Origin: Gammaproteobacteria bacterium
Lineage (GTDB): Bacteria; Gemmatimonadota; Gemmatimonadetes; Longimicrobiales; Gaopeijiaceae
Assembly: GCA_028821195.1 (NCBI GenBank)
Contig: JAPPHB010000020.1
Coordinates: 1-64,000, forward strand
DNA length: 64,000 bases
Direction of reading: 5' to 3'
A program made the translations under genes and the position numbers. This document shows positions 51,331-61,590 of this stretch, piece by piece (the stretch's first letter is position 1; each line of letters starts with the position of its first letter). A model generated the notes under the pieces. It had not been told where the DNA came from. It did not search any database and was given only the letters and a program-made list of their open reading frames with translations.

Positions 51331-53241
51331 ATGACCGAGATCCGTCCCGTGTACCGTCCGAACCGCCTCCGTCTCGCCAGGACGCCGACTCGCTCCGACA
51401 CCACCCCGCGCTTCCTCTCCCTCGCGCGGGCATGCGCACTCTTCGCCGCCCTGCCGCTGCTCGCCCCCGCGGCCTGCTACGACGGCCCCCGGCCGGTGTT
51501 CGAGGACGGAGAGGCGCAGGTCGTCCCGGAGTTCGCGGATTCCGCCACCTGGGTGCGCCACGAACTCTGGGTCGAAACCGATTTCGACTCCGACGGCGAC
51601 GGCGCTCCCGACCGGGTGCACGTCGATGTGACCCGCCCCGCCGCGACCGAGTCCGGGCTCGAGGTCGCCGTGATCTACGAGACGAGCCCGTACTATTCCG
51701 GCACCGGCGGGCTCAACTTCGACTACTTCTGGGACATCCGGCAGGAGGTAGGCGCGCCACCCCCTCCGCGCACGGTGATGCCCCCGATGGACCACATCGA
51801 GGAGCAGCCGGTCATCTCCAACTCGCACATCGCCACGTGGGTGCCGCGCGGCTTCGCGGTGGTGCACTCGCAGTCCCCGGGGACGGGCCAGTCGCAAGGC
51901 TGCCCCACCGTGGGCGGCGAAAACGAGTCCCTCGCCCCCAGGGCGGTGATCGACTGGCTGAACGGGCGTGCGCGCGGTTTTACCGCGGTCGAGGGCGGGG
52001 AGGAGGTGAGCGCCTACTGGTCCACCGGCAGCGTGGGCATGATCGGGACCTCCTACAACGGCACCCTGCCGCTGGCCGCGGCCACCACCGGGGTGGAGGG
52101 GCTGGAGGCGATCATCCCGGTGGCTCCCAACACGTCGTACTATCACTACTACCGGTCGCATGGCCTGGTGCGGTCGCCGGGCGGCTACCCCGGCGAGGAC
52201 ATCGACGTCCTCTACGACTTCATCAACAGCGGCCCGATGGAAAACCGCAACTACTGCAACCGGACCGTCCGCACCGAACTCATGCAGGCGCGCTTCGACC
52301 GCGCCTCCGGCGACTACAACGACTTCTGGGCCGGCCGCGACTACCTCAACCACATCGACGGCGTGCACGCCCCGACGCTCATGGCGCACGGCTTCAACGA
52401 CTGGAACGTGATGCCCGAGCACAGCTACCGCATCGTCGCCGCGCTGCGCGACCGCGGCGTGCCGGTGCAGGTGTACTACCACCAGGGGGGCCACGGGGGC
52501 GAGCCGCCGCTCAGCCTCATGAACCGCTGGTTTTCCCGGTATCTGTACGGGATCGAGAACGGCGTGGAGAACGATCCGGGCTCCTGGATCGTGCGCGAGG
52601 CCGACGATCGCCTCAGCCCCACCCCCTATCCGGCCTACCCGAACCCCGACGCGGAGCCCGTGCGCCTGCACCCGTCCGGCGAGGGAGGGGCGCGGGGCAT
52701 GCTCTCGCTCGAGACCGATCCTGACGCCGGGCAGCAATCGCTCACCGACGACGCGGGCTTCTCCGGCGCAGACTTGGCCGGGGCCGGTTCCTCCGAACAC
52801 CGGTTGCTGTTTGCGACGCCCAAACTCGCGGACGACGTCCACCTGTCCGGCCTTTCCCGCGTCTCGCTCCGCCTCGCCGCCGACCGCGCCGCCGCCAACC
52901 TCTCGGTCTGGCTGGTGTCGCTTCCCTGGACCGAAGGCGCATCGATCAACGGCAACCTGATCACGCGCGGCTGGGCCGACCCGCAGAACGCGGCCTCCCT
53001 GCGCGAGAGCACGCCACTGGTCCCGGGTGAGTTCGTCGAGCTCGCCTTCGACCTTCAGCCCGACGACCAGATCATCCCCGCAGGGCAGCGCATCGCGCTC
53101 ATGATCTTCTCCAGCGACGCCGACTTCACCCTTCATCCCAAGCCCGGGACCCGGCTCACCATCGACCTCGCGGGAACCGTCCTCGACCTGCCCGTCGTGG
53201 GAGGGCGCGCGGCATTGGCGCGGGCGCTGGGCATCGACTGA
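51331..53241 (+). CDS. Exported X-Pro dipeptidyl-peptidase family hydrolase (S15/CocE)
   Basis: The 636-aa protein has a hydrophobic signal (ALFAALPLLAPAAC, a weak lipobox). The alpha/beta-hydrolase core contains nucleophile motif GTSYNG, Asp in HGFNDWNV and His in QGGHGGEP. The C-terminal jelly-roll domain of S15/CocE enzymes is present (about residues 440-636, FELAFDL-like strands, LHPKPGTRL). It probably cleaves X-Pro dipeptides outside the cytoplasm. Related members hydrolyse esters. The next gene is 39 bp downstream, so the two are likely co-transcribed. Confidence 0.85.
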   Translation: MTEIRPVYRPNRLRLARTPTRSDTTPRFLSLARACALFAALPLLAPAACYDGPRPVFEDGEAQVVPEFADSATWVRHELWVETDFDSDGDGAPDRVHVDVTRPAATESGLEVAVIYETSPYYSGTGGLNFDYFWDIRQEVGAPPPPRTVMPPMDHIEEQPVISNSHIATWVPRGFAVVHSQSPGTGQSQGCPTVGGENESLAPRAVIDWLNGRARGFTAVEGGEEVSAYWSTGSVGMIGTSYNGTLPLAAATTGVEGLEAIIPVAPNTSYYHYYRSHGLVRSPGGYPGEDIDVLYDFINSGPMENRNYCNRTVRTELMQARFDRASGDYNDFWAGRDYLNHIDGVHAPTLMAHGFNDWNVMPEHSYRIVAALRDRGVPVQVYYHQGGHGGEPPLSLMNRWFSRYLYGIENGVENDPGSWIVREADDRLSPTPYPAYPNPDAEPVRLHPSGEGGARGMLSLETDPDAGQQSLTDDAGFSGADLAGAGSSEHRLLFATPKLADDVHLSGLSRVSLRLAADRAAANLSVWLVSLPWTEGASINGNLITRGWADPQNAASLRESTPLVPGEFVELAFDLQPDDQIIPAGQRIALMIFSSDADFTLHPKPGTRLTIDLAGTVLDLPVVGGRAALARALGID

Positions 53242-53280
53242 ATCAAGCATCGAAGAAGACCACAGATCCGGGAGGCCGTC

Positions 53281-54960
53281 ATGTCCCGCAGCAAGCTTCG
53301 TCCCTCTGCCCTCATCACCGGGATCGCGCTCATCGTGGTCGGAGTCCTCTTCGTGCGGTGCACGGCGGACCCTGCCGACTCCGTAGTCGCCGCCGGCCCC
53401 GGATCCCACGCGGACCTGGTGCAGCTCTTCGAGGAATGGCGCGCCTTCGAGATGCCCGAATTCGTGGACGGCGTCCCCGACTATTCCGCGGCGGCTATGG
53501 CGCGCCAGCACGCCGAGCTCCCGCAGTGGCAGCTGCGCCTGAACGCACTTGCCCCCGAGAGCTGGCCCGTCGCCGAGCAGATCGACTGGCACCTGGTGCG
53601 CGCGGAGATGAACGGGCTCGACTTCGACCACCGCGTGCGCCGTCCCTGGGCGCGCGATCCGGCCTTCTACGTGATCATGTTCCTGGCGGAGAGCGACGTC
53701 CCGGCCCATGAAGGCTCCGTGATCCACGGCTGGGTCGATACCTGGACCTACGATTACCCGCTCTCGGACGCGGATGCGGCGGAACTCACGGCCAGCATCG
53801 GCGCCATCCCGGCGCTCCTTGAACAGGCTCGCGTGAACCTCGCCGACTCCAACGCCCGCGATCTCTGGCTGGCAGGCATCCGCGACTTCGCCGGTCAGGC
53901 CCGCGACCTCGACACCTACGGCCAGCAGGTCGCCGGCACCAGCGCCGATCTCGACCAGGCCATCGCCGACGCGCGCGCCGCCTCCGAGGACTTCAGCGTC
54001 TGGCTGGAGGAGGGCGCCTCCTCCCGTACCGGGCCGTCCGGGGTCGGGGCCGACAACTACACCTGGTACATGCAGAACGTCCACCTGGTCCCGTATTCGT
54101 GGGAGGAGCAGGTGACCCTCATGCGCCGCGAGCTGGCGCGCTCGCATTCCTCGATGCGCCTGGAGGAGAACCGCAACCGCGCTCTGCCCGAACTCGAGCG
54201 CATCGCCTCCGCGGAGGAATACGACCGGCGCCTGAACGAGTCCGTGGACCTCTACATGCGCTTCCTCGAAGAGGAGGAGGTCGAGACCATCTTCGACTAC
54301 ATGGACCCCGCGCTCAGGGCGGTGAACGGAAGCTTCTCCCCCGTGGAGCCCGGCGAGCTGCGCAACTTCTTCCAGGAAGTCATCTACCGCGATCCCGACG
54401 CCTTCCGCCCGCACATGCACCACTGGATCGAACTGGCGCGTATGCGCGAGGACCCGCACCCGAGCCCCATCCGGGCCGTGCCCTCGCTCTACAACATCTT
54501 CGACTCACGCTCCGAGGGGCTCGCGACCGGCGTCGAGGAGATGTTCATGCACCTGGGGCTGCTGGACGACAACTCGCCCAGGGCCCGCGAACTCGTGTGG
54601 ATCATGCTGGCGCAGCGGGCGGCGCGCGCACTCAGCGGCCTCAACCTGCACGGCGACGTCTTCGACATGGAGGAGGCGGTCGCGCACGCGATGACCTGGA
54701 CGCCGCGCGGATGGCTCACCGAGGGAGACCTGGTGCGCGGCGAGCAGAGCCTCTACCTGAGGCAGCCCGGATACGGCACCAGCTACGTCACCGGGAAGAT
54801 CCAGATCGAGGAGCTGCTCTCCGAGTACGCCATCCAGGAGGGCGACGACTTCACCGTCAAGCGCTTCTTCGACGCCTTCTACGGCGCCGGCGTGATCCCC
54901 ATCGTGCTCACGCGCTGGGAGATGATCGGGGAGAAGGATCCGATTCTGGGGTTGGATTGA
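53281..54960 (+). CDS. DUF885 family protein (predicted metallohydrolase)
   Basis: The 559-aa, mostly helical protein has an N-terminal signal or anchor (ITGIALIVVGVLFVRC, which could also be a lipobox ending VRC). The C-terminal block SLYLRQPGYGTSYVTGKIQIEEL and the RSEGLATGVEEMFMHLGLLD region are DUF885-like. The usual HExxH-type HEGxPGHH motif of this family is not obvious, so peptidase activity is uncertain. Ends 1 bp before the convergent FAH-family gene stop. Confidence 0.65.
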   Translation: MSRSKLRPSALITGIALIVVGVLFVRCTADPADSVVAAGPGSHADLVQLFEEWRAFEMPEFVDGVPDYSAAAMARQHAELPQWQLRLNALAPESWPVAEQIDWHLVRAEMNGLDFDHRVRRPWARDPAFYVIMFLAESDVPAHEGSVIHGWVDTWTYDYPLSDADAAELTASIGAIPALLEQARVNLADSNARDLWLAGIRDFAGQARDLDTYGQQVAGTSADLDQAIADARAASEDFSVWLEEGASSRTGPSGVGADNYTWYMQNVHLVPYSWEEQVTLMRRELARSHSSMRLEENRNRALPELERIASAEEYDRRLNESVDLYMRFLEEEEVETIFDYMDPALRAVNGSFSPVEPGELRNFFQEVIYRDPDAFRPHMHHWIELARMREDPHPSPIRAVPSLYNIFDSRSEGLATGVEEMFMHLGLLDDNSPRARELVWIMLAQRAARALSGLNLHGDVFDMEEAVAHAMTWTPRGWLTEGDLVRGEQSLYLRQPGYGTSYVTGKIQIEELLSEYAIQEGDDFTVKRFFDAFYGAGVIPIVLTRWEMIGEKDPILGLD

Positions 54961-54961
54961 G

Positions 54962-56119
54962 TCAATCCCCTCCCGGAGGCGGTCCCCGATACGTCCGCAC
55001 CGGCGGCAGGTGCGCGCCCGTGAGTCCCTGCGGCTGGGGCTCGCTCACCACTGACAGGTTCAGCGTACCGATTCCGTCGATGGAGGCGGAGATCTGCTCG
55101 CCCGGCTGCAGGAAGCGCTGTGCCCCCCGGACCGCCGTGCCCATGCCGACGCCCCCGGAGGTGCCGTTGTTGACTACATCTCCGGGGAAGAGGGTGATGA
55201 TGGAGGAGCCGTACTCGATCAGCTCCCAGAGGGAGTGGATCATGTCGCCGGCGGTGGCCTCCTGCATGCGCTCGTCGCCGACATCGAGCGTCTGGCGCAG
55301 GATCTCCATCGGATTCCCGTAGAATTCCTTCGGCACGATCCAGGGTCCCTGGGGCGCGAACGTGTCATGGCCCTTGCCCACGAACCAGTCGGAGGTCATG
55401 GGGTTGCCGCCCGGCGGACGGCCGCCGCGGTCGGAGATGTCGAGTGACACCAGGTAGCCGAACACGTACGCCTCCGCGTCATTGGCGGACACGTACTTGG
55501 CGGACCGGCCGATGACCGCGCCCAGCTCGACCTCCCAGTCGATGCGGTCGCGCCCGTAGGGAAGCACCACCTCGCCGCCGTCGCCGATGACGGCGCCCTT
55601 GCTCGGCTTCAGGAAGAGATAGGGCACGCCCCGGTTCTCGCGCCGCTGCCGCCGCGCCTCGGTCCGTTCCTCCTCGGTGCCGGTCTCGTTGACGTGGCTG
55701 TAGAAGTTGACCGCGGCGTTGAGGATCTTACCCGGGTAGAGGATGGGCGGGAGGGTGCGCACATCCTCGAGATCGTGCACGTACGACGGGCGGCCCGCGC
55801 CCAGCATGTCGTTCTCGACCAGGTGGTTGACGACCTCGTAGAGGCGACGCTGGAGGCCGTACTCGTAGCGCTCGATCAGCTCCAGCATGTCCCCCGGGGC
55901 CTGTACGCGCGCGTAGTAGGGATCGCGCTGGAGCGCGGTGTTGGCGGCGTCCACCTCGACGATGAGCTGGTCGCGCAGCACCAGCGACACGGTGGGCGTG
56001 CCGTCGATCTCGAAGGTGCCGACCTTGAAGGGCTCGGCGATGTCCGGGACGCCCTGAGCAAACGCCGGCAGCGGAATCGCCAACAGAAGCAATGTTGCAA
56101 GGATCCGGAAAGTGCGCAT
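54962..56119 (-). CDS. Exported fumarylacetoacetate hydrolase (FAH) family protein
   Basis: The 385-aa protein starts at ATG 56119 with GGAGG upstream (spacing 5). A Sec signal peptide is clear (ATLLLLAIPLPAFAQG). The FAH core has WEVELGAVIGR with the metal-binding Glu pair, SLDISDRGG with Asp, GKGHDTFAPQGPWIVP, and GDVVNNGTSGGVGMG. FAH enzymes are normally cytosolic, so periplasmic export is unusual. The substrate is unknown. It is divergent from the S9 peptidase gene. Confidence 0.82.
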   Translation of the reverse strand: MRTFRILATLLLLAIPLPAFAQGVPDIAEPFKVGTFEIDGTPTVSLVLRDQLIVEVDAANTALQRDPYYARVQAPGDMLELIERYEYGLQRRLYEVVNHLVENDMLGAGRPSYVHDLEDVRTLPPILYPGKILNAAVNFYSHVNETGTEEERTEARRQRRENRGVPYLFLKPSKGAVIGDGGEVVLPYGRDRIDWEVELGAVIGRSAKYVSANDAEAYVFGYLVSLDISDRGGRPPGGNPMTSDWFVGKGHDTFAPQGPWIVPKEFYGNPMEILRQTLDVGDERMQEATAGDMIHSLWELIEYGSSIITLFPGDVVNNGTSGGVGMGTAVRGAQRFLQPGEQISASIDGIGTLNLSVVSEPQPQGLTGAHLPPVRTYRGPPPGGD

Positions 56120-56268
56120 GCTGTCCTCCGCGGGTTGTGCTGTTGAACTCCACACTTACGCCGGGGCCCGGATTCTGTCAATCGGATTGCCCGGCTCCGC
56201 GACGTCGTCTACCGTTCCCCTCCGCGCAGATCTCCCTCCGCGTACATCCCTCCGGCAGCAGGTGGGTC

Positions 56269-59097
56269 ATGAAGACGATCCGTTGGTTCCTCGCGCTTTC
56301 CATCCTGATCAACGCCCCGCTCGCGCTCTCCGCGCAGCAGAAGGTCCCCCTCGACCACGACGCCTATTCGATCTGGAACCAGATCCAGGATGAGGACTTC
56401 TCCCGCGATGGCCGCTGGCTGGTCTACCGGCTCGTGCCCGGGGACGGCGACGCCACGCTGGTGGTGGAGCACCTGGAGGACGGGCGCCGGGTGACGGTGG
56501 CCCGGGGCGCCGATCCGGGCTTTAGCGCCGACAACCGCTTTCTGGTCGCGCTGGTCGAGCCCGCGGAGGCGGCAGTGGCCGCGGCCCGCGCCGAGGGTTC
56601 GCGCGATGCGCCGGGCGACTCCCTGCTGATCCTGAACCTGTCCGACCTGTCGGAGACGCGTGTGGCTGAGGTCCGATCATTCCGCCTGCCCGGAGACGGC
56701 GGCGCCTGGATGGCGTACCTGATGGACGAAGACGCCGGCGATGACGACGACGAGGAAGAGCGCCCCGCCCAGCGGGGAGAGGGCGATGACGACGACGGGT
56801 CGCCCCGCCTCGACGACGGCACCGACTTGGTGGTGCGCGACCTCGCCACCGCACAGGAGCGCCGCTTCGACCATGCGGTGAGCTACGCCTTCTCCGGCAA
56901 CGGCGGCGCGCTCTACTACACGGCGTCCGGGCAGGACGGCGCCGCCGACGGCGTCTTCCGCGTGGGAACGGCCGGCGAGGCGGAGACGGTCACCGGCGGG
57001 GAAGGGCGCTACCTCGGGCTCGCCGTCGGCGACGACGGCGCGGTCGCCTTCCTCACCGACCGCGACGACCGCGGGGCCGGGGCGCCCGCCTTCTCGCTGT
57101 ACGCCGCGCGCGAGGGGGCGGCGACCTCCCGGGTGGCCCCTGGCGCGGACGCGCTCCCCGACGGCTGGGCCCCGAGCGAGCACGGAGAGGTGTCGTTCTC
57201 CGGTTCGGGCGCGCGCGTCCTCTTCCACAGTGCGCCCCGGCCCCTTCCGGATCCCGAGGACGAGACCCCCGAGGACGAGCGCGTGAGCGTGGACATCTGG
57301 AACTGGAAGGACCCTCTGCTGCAGCCCATGCAACTGGTGCAGATGGAGGACGAGCTGGAGCGCAGCTACCAGGCGGTGCTCGACCTCGGGAGCGGCCGGG
57401 TGGTGCAGCTCGCCACCACCGAGGTGCCCGACGTGACCGTGGCCGACGACGGCGACGGGGCGGTCGCGATGGGCAGGAGCGGCCTCCCCTACCGGCAGGA
57501 GGTGTCCTGGGACGCCAGCTACGTGGACCTCTACACCATCGACGTGGCGGACGGCTCGCGGCGGCAAGTGGCCGAGCGGGTGCGGGGACAGGGGACCCTC
57601 TCGCCCGGCGGCGGCTACATCACCCGCTGGGACGGCGTCCGGCGCATCTGGGTCGCCATCGACACCGGCAGCGGCGAGGAGATCGACCTCACCGGTGCCA
57701 TCGACGCCGGGTTCTACAACGTGCTGGACGACCGGCCGGATCTCTCTCGTTCCTACGGTGAGGCGGGGTGGACGGCGGACGATGCCGCCTTCCTGGTCTA
57801 CGACCGCTACGACATCTGGGCGGTCGACCCCACCGGCCGCGCCGCTTCCCGCAACCTCACCCGCGGTGCCGGGCGCGCGTCCGACACCCGCTTCCGCTAC
57901 GTCGACCTCGACACCGCCGACCCGGTGGTGCCCTCCGGTGACGTGTACCTCTCCTCCTTCCACCTGTACGACAAGTCGTCCGGCCTGTGGCGCGGCGACT
58001 TCGGCGAGGGCGCCTCCCCGGAGCAGCTCATCGCCGGTGATGCCCGCTACGCCGGCCTGCTCCGGGCGCGCAACGCCGAGGTCTTCGCCTACACCCGCTC
58101 CACCTTCGAGGAATTCCCGGACCTGTGGGTGGCGGGCCCGGCCCTCGACGACGGGCGCAAGGTCACCAACGCCAATCCGCAGCAGTCCGACTACCTGTGG
58201 GGCACCGCCGAGATCGTGGAGTGGACCTCCATGGACGGCATCCCCCTCCAGGGCATCCTCTACAAGCCGGAGGGGTTCGACCCGTCGGAGGAGTACCCCA
58301 TGATGGTGTACTTCTACGAGCGCTCTTCCGACGGCCTGTACGGCTACACCGTGCCCGCGCCGGGCAGTTCCTCCATCAACCGCAGCCTCTACGTCAGCCG
58401 CGGCTACCTGCTCTTCGTGCCCGACATCCCCTATCGGGACGGTTACCCGGGCGAGAGCGCGCTCGACGCCGTGGTCCCGGGCGTCCTCGAGCTGGTCGAG
58501 GAAGGCTTCGTGGACGCGGACCGGATCGGCGTGCAGGGGCACTCCTGGGGCGGCTACCAGATCGCGTACATGGTGACGCGCACCGACCTGTTCGCCGCGG
58601 CCGAGGCGGGCGCCCCGGTCTCCAACATGATCAGCGCCTACGGGGGCATCCGCTGGCAGTCGGGACGCAGCCGCGCCGTGCAGTACGAGCGGGGACAGAG
58701 CCGCATCGGCGGCTCGCTCTGGGAGTATCCGCTGCGCTTCATCGAAAACTCGCCCATCTTCACCGCCGACAAGATCAACACGCCCATCCTCATGCTGCAC
58801 AACGACGAGGACGGGGCGGTGCCGTGGTATCAGGGGATCGAGCTGTTCGTGGCGCTGCGCCGTCTGGGCAAGCCGGTGTGGATGCTCAACTACAACGGCG
58901 AGGCCCACGGCCTCCGGCAGCGGCACAACCAGAAGGACTGGGCGATCCGCATGCAGCAGTTCTTCGACCACTACCTGAAGGGCGCGCCCGCTCCGGTGTG
59001 GATGGAGGAAGGGGTGCCGGCCATCATGAAGGGCAGAACGCTGGGGCTGGAACTCACCCGCGTGCGGGCGATCTCGGAGGAGGAGCCCGGCCGGTAG
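56269..59097 (+). CDS. S9 family peptidase (prolyl oligopeptidase type), exported
   Basis: The 942-aa protein starts at ATG 56269 with a Sec signal (LALSILINAPLALSAQQ). An N-terminal beta-propeller (to about residue 640) precedes the hydrolase domain: nucleophile GHSWGGYQ, Asp in HNDEDGAVPW, His in NGEAHGL. An acidic loop (56722-56826, runs of Asp/Glu) interrupts the propeller. It is probably a periplasmic oligopeptidase or dipeptidyl peptidase. Confidence 0.88.
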   Translation: MKTIRWFLALSILINAPLALSAQQKVPLDHDAYSIWNQIQDEDFSRDGRWLVYRLVPGDGDATLVVEHLEDGRRVTVARGADPGFSADNRFLVALVEPAEAAVAAARAEGSRDAPGDSLLILNLSDLSETRVAEVRSFRLPGDGGAWMAYLMDEDAGDDDDEEERPAQRGEGDDDDGSPRLDDGTDLVVRDLATAQERRFDHAVSYAFSGNGGALYYTASGQDGAADGVFRVGTAGEAETVTGGEGRYLGLAVGDDGAVAFLTDRDDRGAGAPAFSLYAAREGAATSRVAPGADALPDGWAPSEHGEVSFSGSGARVLFHSAPRPLPDPEDETPEDERVSVDIWNWKDPLLQPMQLVQMEDELERSYQAVLDLGSGRVVQLATTEVPDVTVADDGDGAVAMGRSGLPYRQEVSWDASYVDLYTIDVADGSRRQVAERVRGQGTLSPGGGYITRWDGVRRIWVAIDTGSGEEIDLTGAIDAGFYNVLDDRPDLSRSYGEAGWTADDAAFLVYDRYDIWAVDPTGRAASRNLTRGAGRASDTRFRYVDLDTADPVVPSGDVYLSSFHLYDKSSGLWRGDFGEGASPEQLIAGDARYAGLLRARNAEVFAYTRSTFEEFPDLWVAGPALDDGRKVTNANPQQSDYLWGTAEIVEWTSMDGIPLQGILYKPEGFDPSEEYPMMVYFYERSSDGLYGYTVPAPGSSSINRSLYVSRGYLLFVPDIPYRDGYPGESALDAVVPGVLELVEEGFVDADRIGVQGHSWGGYQIAYMVTRTDLFAAAEAGAPVSNMISAYGGIRWQSGRSRAVQYERGQSRIGGSLWEYPLRFIENSPIFTADKINTPILMLHNDEDGAVPWYQGIELFVALRRLGKPVWMLNYNGEAHGLRQRHNQKDWAIRMQQFFDHYLKGAPAPVWMEEGVPAIMKGRTLGLELTRVRAISEEEPGR

Positions 59098-59098
59098 C

Positions 59099-59596
59099 CT
59101 AGCTCCGCCAGCTCATGGGCTCGCCGCGCGATACCGCCATGGCCCCGCTGCGCACCAGCGCATCCGTTTCCGCGATCCGCCCGGCGGCCTCCAGGAAGCC
59201 GTCGATCCGGGGGCCGCTGCTTGTGATTTCGATGGTGAAGTGGCCTTCGTGCTCGGCCAGAATCGACCCGCCGAACTCGGCAACCAGTTCGCCCAGCTGC
59301 GCGCGGGTGCCGGTCGTCAGGCGCAGCTTGAACAGCACCAGTTCGCGGATGATGTGGTCGCGCCCGGTCATGTTTCGCAGATCCACGACATCCACCAGCT
59401 TGCTCAGTTGCTTCATGATCTGCTCGAGGGTCTCGTCCGAGCCGTTGGTGACCAGCGTCAGGCGCGAGACGGCGTAGTCCTTCGTCGGCGCGACATTGAG
59501 GCTTTCGATGTTGAAGCCCCGGGTCGAAAACAGGTCGGTGACGCGGGAAAGCGCGCCAGCCTCGTTCTGCAGCAGGACGGACAGGGTGTGTCGCAT
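59099..59596 (-). CDS. ilvN: Acetolactate synthase small (regulatory) subunit
   Basis: The 165-aa protein has an N-terminal ACT domain (RHTLSVLLQNEAGALSRV, FSTRGFNIESLNV) and the usual C-terminal ALS small-subunit domain. The start at ATG 59596 matches the family; a TTG at 59605 is also in frame. It regulates valine feedback on the large subunit. Instead of following ilvB, it is divergent from it across 140 bp. Confidence 0.9.
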   Translation of the reverse strand: MRHTLSVLLQNEAGALSRVTDLFSTRGFNIESLNVAPTKDYAVSRLTLVTNGSDETLEQIMKQLSKLVDVVDLRNMTGRDHIIRELVLFKLRLTTGTRAQLGELVAEFGGSILAEHEGHFTIEITSSGPRIDGFLEAAGRIAETDALVRSGAMAVSRGEPMSWRS

Positions 59597-59736
59597 GGCG
59601 GTCAAAGGTTGCGGGACGGCGCTGGCATGGCAAGATATGCAGGCTCGCCTGAGGGCTTTGCCATTCGGGTGCCTTTGTTCGACTATTCACCACGGCACCA
59701 CCATCCGTTTCCGTGCCCGCCACGGGAGGCGTCTCC

Positions 59737-61584
59737 ATGACAACCAGCACCGCGCTCCGCGATTCCCGCGCGCACCCGCTCGCGGGTCAGGTAATGAGCG
59801 GAGCCGAGATGATCGTCCAGGTCCTGGCCGACGAGGGAATCGACACCATCTTCGGCTACAGCGGCGGAGCGATCCTGCCCACCTACGACGCCGTCTTCCG
59901 CTACAACAAGGACCACGCCGTGGACGGGGTGGAGCCGATGCCGCTCATCGTGCCCGCGAACGAGCAGGGCGCCGGCTTCATGGCGGCCGGCTACGCGCGC
60001 GCGAGCGGCAAGGTGGGGTGCGTGCTGGTGACCTCCGGGCCCGGCGCCACCAACTGCGTGACCCCGGTGCGCGACTGCATGGCCGACTCGGTGCCCATCG
60101 TGGTGATCTGCGGCCAGGTGCCCACCGCCGCCATCGGCACCGACGCCTTCCAGGAGGCCCCGGTCACGGCGGTCATGGGGCCGGTGGCCAAGCACGTCTT
60201 CCTGGTGACGAAGCCGGAGCAGCTCGAGGCCACCATGCGCACGGCCTTCGAGATTGCGCGCACCGGCCGGCCCGGCCCCGTGGTGGTGGACGTGCCCAAG
60301 GACGTGCAGAACTGGACCGGGCCCTTCCACGGGCAGGGAAGTCTTCCCATCCCCGGATACCGTCGCCGCCTTGACGCGCTCCGTGCCCGCAAGCTGAGCC
60401 ACGACCGGTGCCGCGAGTTCTTCGACATGCTGGGCGAGAGCCGCCGACCGCTCATCTACGCCGGCGGAGGGGTGGTGAACGCCAACGCCTCCGAGCCCCT
60501 GCGCCGGCTGGCCAACGACTTCGGCATCCCTGGCGTGACCACGCTGATGGGGCTGGGCAGCTTCGACACCACCGCGCCGCTCTGCCTGCACATGCTGGGC
60601 ATGCACGGCACCGCGTTCGCGAACTACGCGGTGGACGACTGCGACCTGCTCATCGCGGTGGGCGCGCGCTTCGACGATCGCGTGGCCGGGGTGCCGGCCA
60701 AGTTCGCGGCCAGGGCCCGGCGGGTCGTCCACTTCGACATCGATCCTTCGGAGATCCACAAGGTCAAGCCGGCGGACTGGCACTACACGGGGATGCTCGG
60801 GGAGGCGCTCGGCGACCTGGTGGCGTACGGGCACTCCATCGGCTTCCGCGCCGACTTCTCCGACTGGCACGCCGAGGTCGCGGCGCTCAAGCGCGACTAC
60901 GCCCTCGACTACGACCGCGAGAGTTCGCTCATCCAGCCGTACTACGTCATGGAGGTCATGAACCGCATCACCCGCGGCAACGCGATCATCTCGACCGGCG
61001 TGGGACAGCACCAGATGTGGGCCGCCCAGTACTGCGACTTCAGCGAGCCGCGGCTCTGGCTGACCTCCGGGAGCATGGGCACGATGGGGTTCGGGCTGCC
61101 GGCCGCCATCGGGGCCCAGTTCGCACGCCCGGACAAGCTGGTCATCGACGTGGACGGAGACGCCAGCATCCGCATGAACCTGGGCGAGTTCGAGACCGCC
61201 GCCTCCTACGATCTTCCGGTCAAGGTCATGGTGCTGAACAACTTCGGCGACGGCATGGTGATGCAGTGGCAGCGCCTGTTCTTCAAGGGGCGCCTGTCGG
61301 CGAGCGACAAGTCGCTGCGCAAGAAGAACTTCGTGCTGGCGGCGCAGGCGGACGGCTTCGAGTACTCGAAGCGCCTGGATCGCAAGGAGGACGTGCCGCG
61401 GGTGGTCAAGGAGTTCCTCGAGTTTCCCGGCCCCGCCTTCCTGGAAGTCGTCATCGACCCGGAAGCGCACGTGTATCCGATGGTCGGGCCGGGGCTTTCC
61501 TACCAGGACATGGTCACCGGCGACCACATCCCCAATCGATACGAGGACCGGGGCGCGGAGCCCGATCCCTCCGATCTGTTCTGA
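59737..61584 (+). CDS. ilvB: Acetolactate synthase large subunit
   Basis: The 615-aa ThDP enzyme starts at ATG 59737 with GGGAGG upstream. It has the N-terminal Glu in VPANEQGAGFMA, VTSGPGATNCVTP, FAD-binding RFDDRVAG, and ThDP motif DVDGDASIRMNLGEFETAASYDLPV. It is slightly longer than the usual 570-590 residues. It catalyses the first committed step of valine and isoleucine synthesis. The amidase gene begins 6 bp after its stop. Confidence 0.92.
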   Translation: MTTSTALRDSRAHPLAGQVMSGAEMIVQVLADEGIDTIFGYSGGAILPTYDAVFRYNKDHAVDGVEPMPLIVPANEQGAGFMAAGYARASGKVGCVLVTSGPGATNCVTPVRDCMADSVPIVVICGQVPTAAIGTDAFQEAPVTAVMGPVAKHVFLVTKPEQLEATMRTAFEIARTGRPGPVVVDVPKDVQNWTGPFHGQGSLPIPGYRRRLDALRARKLSHDRCREFFDMLGESRRPLIYAGGGVVNANASEPLRRLANDFGIPGVTTLMGLGSFDTTAPLCLHMLGMHGTAFANYAVDDCDLLIAVGARFDDRVAGVPAKFAARARRVVHFDIDPSEIHKVKPADWHYTGMLGEALGDLVAYGHSIGFRADFSDWHAEVAALKRDYALDYDRESSLIQPYYVMEVMNRITRGNAIISTGVGQHQMWAAQYCDFSEPRLWLTSGSMGTMGFGLPAAIGAQFARPDKLVIDVDGDASIRMNLGEFETAASYDLPVKVMVLNNFGDGMVMQWQRLFFKGRLSASDKSLRKKNFVLAAQADGFEYSKRLDRKEDVPRVVKEFLEFPGPAFLEVVIDPEAHVYPMVGPGLSYQDMVTGDHIPNRYEDRGAEPDPSDLF

Positions 61585-61590
61585 GGCAAG

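Noticed and set aside
51133-54459. A 1108-codon minus-strand frame opposite the S15 and DUF885 genes
   Set aside because: It mirrors the codon bias of the plus-strand genes, spans two of them and the gap, and has no domain.
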